This document shows, piece after piece, positions 7,419-14,809 of a DNA stretch of 18,881 nucleotides. Numbering within the stretch: position 1 is the first letter of the stretch; each line of letters starts with the position of its first letter. This DNA is from CAG-390 sp045546615 (GTDB lineage: Bacteria > Bacillota > Clostridia > Oscillospirales > CAG-272): contig JAZQDD010000035.1 in the NCBI GenBank assembly GCA_045546615.1, positions 1-18,881 on the forward strand. Reading direction: 5' to 3'. The position numbers and the translations under genes were made by a program. The notes beneath the pieces were generated by a model. It was not told where the DNA came from. It did no database searches and saw nothing but the letters and a program-made list of their open reading frames with translations.

Positions 7419-7982
7419 ATGAGAAAATCACTTATAAATTCGCTGATAATCATCATTATAATCGCACTTTCGGTGGGGTGCGGATTTCTTTACGATCATA
7501 TAGCCGACAGCTATCAGCGAAACAAATATCCTAGAGAATACAACGATACAGTCAGCGAGCTTTCACTTGAATATCGTGTCCCAACATGGGCAATATACAC
7601 TACTGTAAAGATACGAAGCGACTTCGATGCATCCCTCAAGTCAGAGAACGGCGGTATAGGGCTATTTTGCCTGACCAATGAGCAGTATATGGAGATCGGA
7701 AATGCACTTGACCTTGCGGTAGACCCGGGACTCTTATACGAACCCGAGACAAATCTTCGCTTTGGGGCTTATTGGCTCGGTGAGCTTTATGCAAAATACG
7801 GAAATTGGGATTGCGTTTGGGCGGTTCTTCACATCGGAGAAAAAACGGTTGACGGGTGGCTATGGAATGCGAACTATTCAAATTCCGACGGCACTTTGAA
7901 AAACATTCCCAACGAAGAAACAGCCGAATACATCAAAAACGCTAACAAGATTGCCAAGATCTACCGTGAACTTTACGAATGA
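7419..7982 (+). CDS. Membrane-anchored transglycosylase-like (SLT fold) protein, probably inactive
   Basis: The 187-residue product has one N-terminal hydrophobic segment (about 5-25) and an extracytoplasmic domain with the layout of soluble lytic transglycosylases, including the YPREYNDTV opening and the closing NIPNEETAEYIKNANKIAKIY. However, the key residues are changed. Where active relatives read K-T-E-S-x-F, this one reads KIRSDFD, so the catalytic Glu is Arg (R66). GLMQ is replaced by GLFC (81-84), and the AYNAG motif is VLHIG (136-140). The reading frame is intact and well translated, so it is not a decayed gene. Likely roles are binding of glycan strands or of a partner enzyme (inference). 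An SLT protein next to coaE is, as I recall, common in clostridia. Cys21 follows VG, but the lipobox is poor, so I favour a transmembrane anchor. Confidence 0.8.
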   Translation: MRKSLINSLIIIIIIALSVGCGFLYDHIADSYQRNKYPREYNDTVSELSLEYRVPTWAIYTTVKIRSDFDASLKSENGGIGLFCLTNEQYMEIGNALDLAVDPGLLYEPETNLRFGAYWLGELYAKYGNWDCVWAVLHIGEKTVDGWLWNANYSNSDGTLKNIPNEETAEYIKNANKIAKIYRELYE

Positions 7983-8006
7983 TATTAATTTACGGAGGAT
8001 ATAAAA

Positions 8007-9401
8007 ATGTCTGAAACCAAGACTCCCGCGCAGATGGCGCGCCAACTTACCTACAAAAAGGAGACCGTATATGCAAAAAAGGACTCCGACTTCATTGATA
8101 AAGCTTATATCTATGCCAAGGATTACGTAAAATACCTTAACTCCTCTAAAACGGAGCGGGAAGCCGTTTTGACCTCTATTGCGCTTGCAGAGAAAAATGG
8201 CTTTATTCCCTATAATTTCGGAGACGAAATTAAGGCGGGAGGCCGTTATTACTACAACAACAGAGGAAAAAATCTTTTCCTGTTTGCCATCGGAAGCGAA
8301 AGTATAGCGAACGGTATACGCATTTCTGCGGCGCACATTGACTCACCGCGCCTTGATCTTAAACAAGTTCCGCTTTACGAGGAGAGCGGAATGTGCTTTC
8401 TCAAAACGCACTATTACGGCGGAATCAGAAAGTACCAATGGCTTGCTACTCCCCTTGCTCTGCACGGAGTTGTTGTGCGCGGCGACGGAAGCACCGTTAA
8501 CGTGACCATAGGCGAGGACGAAAACGATCCCGTTCTCTATATCAATGATATTCTCCCCCACCTCGGAAAGGAATCCGACAAAAAGCCGCTTGGTGAGGCT
8601 ATTGCGGGCGAAAAGCTCAATCTCCTTATAGGAAGCCGTCCCATTGCAAACGAGCCTGACGGCATAAAACTGAACATTCTCTCCATCCTTAACGAAAAAT
8701 ACGGCATCTGCGAGGAAGACCTTCTCACCGCAGAGCTTTGTGCCGTTCCTGCAGGCAATGCGCGCGACGCGGGGCTTGACCGTTCGATGATATGCGGTTA
8801 CGGACACGACGACAGAGTTTGCTCCTACCCCGCCCTTACTGCGCTCTTTGAAAGCCTTGCTTCCCCCCACACGATAATGTGTATCCTCGCTGACAAGGAA
8901 GAGATCGGAAGCGACGGTAACACGGGTATGCAGTGCGATCTGATGCTTGATATTATTGATGCAATTGCCGCTTCGCAGGGGGTAAGCGGCGCTGTTGTTC
9001 GTGCTAACTCAAAATGCCTTTCCGCAGACGTTTCCGCCGCATACGATCCGAATTTTTCAGAGGCGTTTGAAAAACGCAATTCCGCCCTTCTCTCCTGCGG
9101 CGTAGTGCTTACAAAGTACACGGGCGCACGCGGCAAGTCAAGCACCAACGATGCATCTGCCGAGTACATCGGCTGGCTTCGCACCGTTATGGCGAAAGAC
9201 GATGTTGTATGGCAGGCGGGCGAGCTTGGCAAGGTGGATTTCGGCGGCGGCGGAACCGTTGCTAAATATATCGCAAATCACAATATTGAGACTGTCGATC
9301 TCGGCGTACCCGTTATTGCCATGCACGCGCCTTATGAGGTTATCTCCAAGGTCGATATCTACGAAGCACACCGCAGTTTTTCTGCATTTAATCGCTACTG
9401 A
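8007..9401 (+). CDS. M18 family metallo-aminopeptidase
   Basis: The 464-residue product belongs to peptidase family M18, cytosolic dinuclear-zinc aminopeptidases that remove N-terminal residues, often Asp or Glu. Visible zinc-site motifs include AAHIDSPRLDLK (H110), GYGHDDRVCSYPAL (D268 or D269), ADKEEIGSDGNTGMQ (E298 and E299), SADVSAAYDPNF (D341) and IAMHAPYEVISKVD (H440). HYYGG (135-139) and GGGTVAKYI (413-421) are also family signatures. The start is ATG 8007 with a strong GGAGG (7994-7998). Its TGA shares an A with the prfA ATG (TGATG), so the two genes are translationally coupled. Exact substrate preference is not readable from sequence. Confidence 0.93.
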   Translation: MSETKTPAQMARQLTYKKETVYAKKDSDFIDKAYIYAKDYVKYLNSSKTEREAVLTSIALAEKNGFIPYNFGDEIKAGGRYYYNNRGKNLFLFAIGSESIANGIRISAAHIDSPRLDLKQVPLYEESGMCFLKTHYYGGIRKYQWLATPLALHGVVVRGDGSTVNVTIGEDENDPVLYINDILPHLGKESDKKPLGEAIAGEKLNLLIGSRPIANEPDGIKLNILSILNEKYGICEEDLLTAELCAVPAGNARDAGLDRSMICGYGHDDRVCSYPALTALFESLASPHTIMCILADKEEIGSDGNTGMQCDLMLDIIDAIAASQGVSGAVVRANSKCLSADVSAAYDPNFSEAFEKRNSALLSCGVVLTKYTGARGKSSTNDASAEYIGWLRTVMAKDDVVWQAGELGKVDFGGGGTVAKYIANHNIETVDLGVPVIAMHAPYEVISKVDIYEAHRSFSAFNRY

Positions 9402-10477
9402 TGCTCAAACGGTTAAAAGAGACAGAGGAAAAATACATCCTCCTTTCAAAAATGCTCGAGGACAGCACCGTTATTTCGGATATCGAGAAATACACGGGGA
9501 TATTGCGTGAATACAAGACTTTAACCCCTATCGTAACAAAATATCGCGAATATTGCCGCGCCGCTTGCGACGTTGCGGATGCACAAGAGCTTTTAAATTC
9601 CTCGGATGCAGAGCTTCGCATTTTGGCACAAGAGGAGCTTTCGCTCGCAAAGGAGCGCGTTCGCGTGACGCACGAAGAGCTTCAGGTCATGCTTCTGCCG
9701 CGCGATGAAAACGATGACAAAAACGTTGTTGTTGAGATCCGTGCATGCGCGGGCGGTGATGAAGCGGCGCTTTTTGCCTCCACCCTGTTCCGAATGTACT
9801 CAATGTACTGCGAGCATTCGGGCTTTAAGCTTTCGGTTGCCTCAGCCAACGAAACGGGGCTTGGCGGATACCGCGAGATCTCTTTCACCATTGACGGCGA
9901 CGGCGCGTATTCAAAGTTCAAATTTGAATCAGGCGTACACCGTGTTCAGCGCGTCCCCGAAACCGAATCGCAGGGGCGCATACACACCTCGACGGTTACC
10001 GTTGCAGTTCTTCCCGAGGCGGATGCGGTGGAGATCGATATTCCGCCGTCGGACTTGGTATTTGAATCCTGCAAATCCAGCGGAGCGGGCGGTCAGCACA
10101 TAAATAAGACCGAATCCGCCGTACGGCTGACGCACAAACCCACGGGAATCGTGATCGAATGCCAACAGGAGCGCTCACAGTTTCAGAACAAGGAAAAAGC
10201 ACTCAAGTTGCTTCGTGCAAAGCTATACGATATCAAGCGCACCGAGCAGGAAAACGCTATCGCCTCAACACGCCGCTCGCAAGTCGGAAGCGGTGACAGA
10301 AGCGAAAAAATACGCACATACAACTATCCGCAAAACAGAGTCACGGATCACAGGATAGGACTCACCCTGCATTCTCTTGACAGTTTCCTTAACGGAGCAA
10401 TAGGGTCGATGATGGACTCTCTCATTGCCGCTGACACTGCCGAAAAGCTAAAAAACGGAGAAAACAATTCTTTTTGA
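9401..10477 (+). CDS. prfA: Peptide chain release factor 1
   Basis: RF1 recognises UAA and UAG stop codons on the ribosome and triggers peptide release. The 358-residue length is standard. GGQ is at 230-232 in SSGAGGQHINKTES. The stop-codon-reading P-x-T tripeptide is PET (186-188) in RVQRVPETESQGRIHTS, which separates it from RF2 (SPF). The RACAGGDEAALFA segment (114-126) is also characteristic. No frameshift signal is present or expected for RF1. In many firmicutes prmC, the methyltransferase for the GGQ Gln, lies immediately upstream. Here an aminopeptidase takes that place, so prmC must be elsewhere. Confidence 0.96.
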   Translation: MLKRLKETEEKYILLSKMLEDSTVISDIEKYTGILREYKTLTPIVTKYREYCRAACDVADAQELLNSSDAELRILAQEELSLAKERVRVTHEELQVMLLPRDENDDKNVVVEIRACAGGDEAALFASTLFRMYSMYCEHSGFKLSVASANETGLGGYREISFTIDGDGAYSKFKFESGVHRVQRVPETESQGRIHTSTVTVAVLPEADAVEIDIPPSDLVFESCKSSGAGGQHINKTESAVRLTHKPTGIVIECQQERSQFQNKEKALKLLRAKLYDIKRTEQENAIASTRRSQVGSGDRSEKIRTYNYPQNRVTDHRIGLTLHSLDSFLNGAIGSMMDSLIAADTAEKLKNGENNSF

Positions 10478-10494
10478 TTTAAGCAAGGTACTTT

Positions 10495-11535
10495 ATGAAG
10501 ACCGAAATATTAAAGATAGATCAGCTCGCCGCTTCGCAAGACTTACTTGCCCGCGCGGCGCTAACCATCAAACGCGGAGGAACAGTTGTTTTTCCTACCG
10601 AGACCGTCTACGGTCTCGGTGCTGACGCCACCTCTGCGGAAAGTGCAAAAAAAATATATGAGGCAAAGGGGCGTCCGTCAGACAATCCTCTCATCATTCA
10701 TATTTGCGAGCCGAGCGATGCCGAGCCATACGCCGTCACCTCGCCTCTTTATTATCGCCTCGCGGAGCATTTTATGCCCGGCCCGCTGACGGTTATAATG
10801 CCAAAGAAAGACACTATACCCGCCACGGTTACGGGCGGTCTTGACAGCGTTGCCGTGCGTTGCCCGTCACATCCCATAGCCCGTGAGCTTATAAGACTTG
10901 CACAGCTTCCGATAGCCGCACCGTCCGCCAATATATCGGGCTGTCCCTCTCCGACTTGCGCCGCGCACGTTATTGATGACCTTTACGGCAAGGTTGATTG
11001 TATTATTGACGGCGGAGAGTGTGAGGTTGGCGTGGAGTCCACCATAGTAAAGCTGACGGGGGATGATTCCCTTGTGCTTTTACGCCCCGGAGCCGTAACA
11101 TACGATGCGCTATCATGCGTTTGCGCAAACGTCAGCGTCGCAGACGCCGTTTTACACACGCTAAAGGAAAACGAGCGTCCGCTCTCCCCGGGTATGAAAT
11201 ACCGTCATTACGCCCCCGCAAAACCGCTCGTTCTCATTGACGGCAGTTCCGAGCAACGCCTTGCATTTTTCAAGGAAAAGCAAAAAAATGAGCGTTGCGT
11301 AATTATTTGCTATGACGAACAAGCGTGCGCACTGGGCTCCGGTACGATATGCATCGGCGCGGAGGATGACCTTGCAACGCAGGCACATCGCATTTTTGCC
11401 GCACTTCGTGAGTCAAACTCCATGTCGGGAGATACGATATACGCAAATCTCCCGTCTACCGACGGCTACGGTCTTGCCATATACAACAGACTCATCCGCG
11501 CGGCGGCGCATACCGTTATTAAGCTTGAAAAATAA
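10495..11535 (+). CDS. ywlC: L-threonylcarbamoyladenylate synthase (YrdC plus Sua5 domains)
   Basis: The enzyme makes threonylcarbamoyl-AMP from Thr, bicarbonate and ATP, the first step of t6A37 modification in ANN-decoding tRNAs. The YrdC domain (about 15-205) shows VVFPTETVYGLGADA, the KGRPSDNPLI motif (58-67), PGPLTVIMP, and PSANISGCPS (143-152). Unlike E. coli TsaC, the 346-residue protein also has the C-terminal Sua5 domain, joined by the conserved SPGMKYRHYAPAKPL (231-245). It starts at ATG 10495, 17 bases after prfA. The pairing with prfA is frequent in firmicutes and places two translation-fidelity genes together. Confidence 0.95.
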   Translation: MKTEILKIDQLAASQDLLARAALTIKRGGTVVFPTETVYGLGADATSAESAKKIYEAKGRPSDNPLIIHICEPSDAEPYAVTSPLYYRLAEHFMPGPLTVIMPKKDTIPATVTGGLDSVAVRCPSHPIARELIRLAQLPIAAPSANISGCPSPTCAAHVIDDLYGKVDCIIDGGECEVGVESTIVKLTGDDSLVLLRPGAVTYDALSCVCANVSVADAVLHTLKENERPLSPGMKYRHYAPAKPLVLIDGSSEQRLAFFKEKQKNERCVIICYDEQACALGSGTICIGAEDDLATQAHRIFAALRESNSMSGDTIYANLPSTDGYGLAIYNRLIRAAAHTVIKLEK

Positions 11536-11562
11536 TCATTTTACGTATAAAGGAATTTAAAA

Positions 11563-13800
11563 ATGGCTAAGAAGAAAAAAGTTGACGAAAAACCGATTCC
11601 TGCACCGCACGCCCCTGCCACCGACCAGCTTATAACCGATACTATTGAGAAAAACTATATGCCATACGTTATGAGCGTTATAGTTTCCAGAGCCATACCC
11701 GAAATTGACGGCTTCAAGCCCTCGCACAGAAAGCTACTATACACTATGTATAAAATGGGCTTGATGACGGGCGCACGCACGAAGAGCGCAAACGTCGTCG
11801 GACAGACGATGAAGCTCAACCCTCACGGCGATGCCGCAATATACGAGACTATGGTGCGCCTTACCCGCGGAAACGCTTCTCTGCTTCATCCGTTTGTTGA
11901 CTCAAAGGGTTCATTCGGTAAGCAATACAGCTCGAACATGGTATACGCCGCCTCGCGTTATACCGAGGTAAAGCTCGATAAATTTGCCGCCGAGCTGTTT
12001 GACGGTATCGATAAAAATGCCGTGGATATGATAGACAACTACGACGGAACGATGAAAGAGCCTGTGCTTCTTCCCACCACGTTCCCGAATATTCTCGTCA
12101 CTCCCAACCTCGGTATCGCCGTAGGTATGGCATCAAATATATGCTCGTTCAATCTTTCAGAGGTGTGCGATGCAACCATCGCATTACTGCGCCATCCTAA
12201 AATCGACACCGATAAGCTGCTTGAGATCATGCCCGCGCCCGATTTTCCCGGCGGCGGCGAGATCATATACGACCGAGATGCTATGCGCCGCATTTACGAA
12301 ACAGGCTCCGGCCCTGTTAAGATCCGTGCACGGTACCGCTATGACAAGGATGCAAACTGCATAGACATACTTGAGATCCCCTACTCTACTACGATAGAGA
12401 TCATTATGAAGCGCATCGGGGATATGATCAAGGACAACCAGCTTAAGGAAGTTGTGGATTTCAGAGATGAGATCGACCTTTCGGGATTCAAGCTGACGCT
12501 TGATCTTCGCCGCGGAGTCGATCCTGACGCGCTCATGCTCAAGCTTTTCAAGAACACGAAGCTTGAGGACTCCTTCTCCTGCAATTTCAACGTTCTTATA
12601 GATTCCGTTCCGCGCCAGCTCGGAGTCATGGATCTGTTGCGTGAGTGGATAAAATTCCGCTGTGTTTGTCTTAGCCGCGAGCTTACGTTTGAGCTTCAAA
12701 AGAAGCAGGACAAGCTCCATCTTCTTTTGGGACTTGGCAAGATACTGCTTGACATAGACAAAGCCATCCGCATTATCCGCGGAACTGAAAAAGACTCGGA
12801 CGTTATCCCCAATCTTTGCAAAGGATTTGGTATTGATACACGCCAAGCTGAATTCATTGCGGAGATAAAGCTGCGCAATCTCAACAGAGAATACATTCTT
12901 AACCGCGTAAACGAGATAGATTCGCTCCGCAAGGATATCGCGGACATAGAATCTACGCTTGCGGACGAGTTGAAACTTAAAAAGCTCATTGCCGAGCAGC
13001 TCACCGCTGTTAAGAAAAAATACGGTCAGGAGCGCCGCTCCGCAATCGTTTCCTCCGATGACGTAGCTGTTTACAACCCCGAGGAGCATATTGAAAACTA
13101 TCCTGCACATTTCTTCCTTACCGCTGACGGATATTTCAAAAAAATCACCACACAATCTCTCAAGGGCAACGATGAACAAAAGATCAAGGAGGGCGACAGG
13201 ATAATCGCCGAGCTTGACGGAGAGAACATCTCCGAGCTTGCATTCTTTACTAACCAAGGTCAGCTTTATCGTTGTCGAGCACTTGACATCCCCACCTGCA
13301 AGGCTTCCGAGCTTGGCGAATATCTCCCCGGCAAGCTTGGATTTGATGAAGGCGAAAAGCCAATCTTCGTGCGTTTTGGCGAGGAATGGCCCGACGATAA
13401 GCGCATGGTCTTTGTTTTTGAAAACGGCAAGGGCGTGAAAGTCCCGCTTTCCGCATACGCCGTAAAGGGAAAACGCAGAAAGATGACGGGCGCATACGCC
13501 CCCTCATCGCCCGTAGTGGGAATATTCGAGGAGGACAAGCCTTTTGAGCTTCTTATAGTTTCCTCCAACGACCGCGCTATAGTCCTTTCCACCTCGCTGA
13601 TTCCCGAAAAGACTACGAGAACCTCTATCGGATCACAACTCATTACTCTTAAAAAGAATACGACTGTTTCCGCCGTTATAGCAGACTTTGCCGATAGATT
13701 TGAAAGCACCAAGGGCTATAAAAAGTTGAAAATTCCCGCCACCCCCGTCCTTCTGATCGAGAAGGATATGGAAAAAATGCAAATCAAAATGGACTTCTGA
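11563..13800 (+). CDS. parC: Type IIA topoisomerase A subunit, ParC-like (topoisomerase IV/gyrase A)
   Basis: The 745-residue product has the GyrA/ParC breakage-reunion domain (about 18-480). The active-site Tyr is Y133 in AASRYTEVKL, after R132. NPHGDAAIYE (86-95) is the quinolone-resistance region. Here A91 and E95 stand at the positions of E. coli GyrA S83 and D87. KQYSSNMVYAASRYTE and MKEPVLLPTTFPNILV resemble the second, shorter A-subunit paralogue of clostridia. The C-terminal beta-pinwheel (about 510-735) is short, and no GyrA box (QRRGGKG-like) is seen, which argues against supercoiling gyrase and for a decatenase-like role (inference). No ParE/GyrB partner is in the window, although the two are often adjacent. 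ATG 11563 follows AAAGGA. Confidence 0.88.
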   Translation: MAKKKKVDEKPIPAPHAPATDQLITDTIEKNYMPYVMSVIVSRAIPEIDGFKPSHRKLLYTMYKMGLMTGARTKSANVVGQTMKLNPHGDAAIYETMVRLTRGNASLLHPFVDSKGSFGKQYSSNMVYAASRYTEVKLDKFAAELFDGIDKNAVDMIDNYDGTMKEPVLLPTTFPNILVTPNLGIAVGMASNICSFNLSEVCDATIALLRHPKIDTDKLLEIMPAPDFPGGGEIIYDRDAMRRIYETGSGPVKIRARYRYDKDANCIDILEIPYSTTIEIIMKRIGDMIKDNQLKEVVDFRDEIDLSGFKLTLDLRRGVDPDALMLKLFKNTKLEDSFSCNFNVLIDSVPRQLGVMDLLREWIKFRCVCLSRELTFELQKKQDKLHLLLGLGKILLDIDKAIRIIRGTEKDSDVIPNLCKGFGIDTRQAEFIAEIKLRNLNREYILNRVNEIDSLRKDIADIESTLADELKLKKLIAEQLTAVKKKYGQERRSAIVSSDDVAVYNPEEHIENYPAHFFLTADGYFKKITTQSLKGNDEQKIKEGDRIIAELDGENISELAFFTNQGQLYRCRALDIPTCKASELGEYLPGKLGFDEGEKPIFVRFGEEWPDDKRMVFVFENGKGVKVPLSAYAVKGKRRKMTGAYAPSSPVVGIFEEDKPFELLIVSSNDRAIVLSTSLIPEKTTRTSIGSQLITLKKNTTVSAVIADFADRFESTKGYKKLKIPATPVLLIEKDMEKMQIKMDF

Positions 13801-13819
13801 TCCGCACAAGGAGAACTTT

Positions 13820-14809
13820 ATGAAAAACAACAAAATCAAAAAAGAATTGAAGCGCTCGACTGCGCTGATTCTTGCTTTTTTGCTTGCTTCAACATGCTCT
13901 CTGGCAGTTTACGCTACCGTAAGCTATGACAGCTCCCAAGACCCCGTTGTATCTCTGTCGGGAATGCAAGCTTACGTTACCGAAAAAATTGACGAATTGA
14001 AAACTATCGTTTCGGGAATAGACTCGCGCTTACAAGCACTTGAGCTTGCATATTCAACGGGAGGCGCGCCTTCGGGGGACGGAAGCGGTTCGGGCCCCAG
14101 TTCAGAGGCATTGCAGTCCCTCCTTGACCGTTTGAGCGCTCTTGAGACAAAAGCCACAGAGCTTGAAAAAGCCAATTCGGCACTTAAAACCGAGCTTGGT
14201 GCCACAAAGGACGAGCTAAACGGATTGATCGATGAGCTTGATAACAAGTATACATCCGTTGCAAACGAGCTTGCTTCTCTTTCCGATCAATTATCGAAAC
14301 TGCAAAGCCAGTTTACCTCTATGAAGAGCGACGTCTCCACGCTTTCAAACGATTTTAAGCAATTGTCAACCATTTCTACGAAGTTAAACTCCCTGACCAA
14401 CAAGGTCAACAATCTGACATCAGGAAGCGGCGACATTGGAAAACTCAAAGAGCAATGCACTCAACTCCAGAAAGACATGGAAGCCGTTCTCCTTAAAGCA
14501 GGAACGCTTTACAAGCCTGTTTTCGTCCCCTGCGGAGCAACTATCCGCGCGCTTGGAACTGATGATTCCGTTCTTGTTATTCTGCGTTCGGGAGCAGCCG
14601 TCGCAGTATCCCCGTTTAATGAATCGGGTAGCGCACAAGGCTTAAACGATCTGTCTGACGGAACTGAACTTTACGATGGCGAACCGCTCACACTCTTCCA
14701 CAACGTTCTCATTCCGCGCGGCGGCGAGGACGGAAGGGGTGTAACCATTACGTCATTTGACGGAGCGTACGTAATGATAGGAGGCAACCATGTCATTATT
14801 CAGCCGTAA
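13820..14809 (+). CDS. Exported coiled-coil protein with C-terminal beta-rich domain
   Basis: The 329-residue product has a basic N-terminus and a signal peptide (about 11-32, cleavage likely after VYA). A short helix (46-77) and a Gly/Ser-rich linker (78-96) follow, then a long coiled coil (about 97-225) rich in Leu, Glu, Lys and Ser heptads. The final domain (230-329) has YKPVFVPCGATI, a VLVILRSGAAVAV strand, GLNDLSDGTELYDGEPL, an LIPRGGEDGRGV turn and a last strand ending in MIGGNHVII. From memory this tail resembles a domain in many clostridial and paenibacillal surface proteins, with 'ILRSG.A' and 'IPR.DGRG' signatures, whose function I do not know. The gene has a strong AAGGAG (13808-13813) and overlaps the SpoIID-like gene by 20 bases. 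A structural or scaffold role at the wall is inference. Confidence 0.88.
   Translation: MKNNKIKKELKRSTALILAFLLASTCSLAVYATVSYDSSQDPVVSLSGMQAYVTEKIDELKTIVSGIDSRLQALELAYSTGGAPSGDGSGSGPSSEALQSLLDRLSALETKATELEKANSALKTELGATKDELNGLIDELDNKYTSVANELASLSDQLSKLQSQFTSMKSDVSTLSNDFKQLSTISTKLNSLTNKVNNLTSGSGDIGKLKEQCTQLQKDMEAVLLKAGTLYKPVFVPCGATIRALGTDDSVLVILRSGAAVAVSPFNESGSAQGLNDLSDGTELYDGEPLTLFHNVLIPRGGEDGRGVTITSFDGAYVMIGGNHVIIQP
14779..14784 (+). promoter_or_regulatory. Shine-Dalgarno of the SpoIID-like gene, inside the upstream coding region
   Basis: AGGAGG sits five bases before ATG 14790 and lies within codons for the IGG near the C-terminus of the coiled-coil protein. It supports coupled translation and confirms the overlapping start. 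Confidence 0.75.

Noticed and set aside
12184..13257. Long minus-strand open frame of 357 codons inside the topoisomerase gene
   Set aside because: It lies wholly antisense to a gene with clear catalytic motifs and has no family signature, and the antisense frame is open only because of codon bias.
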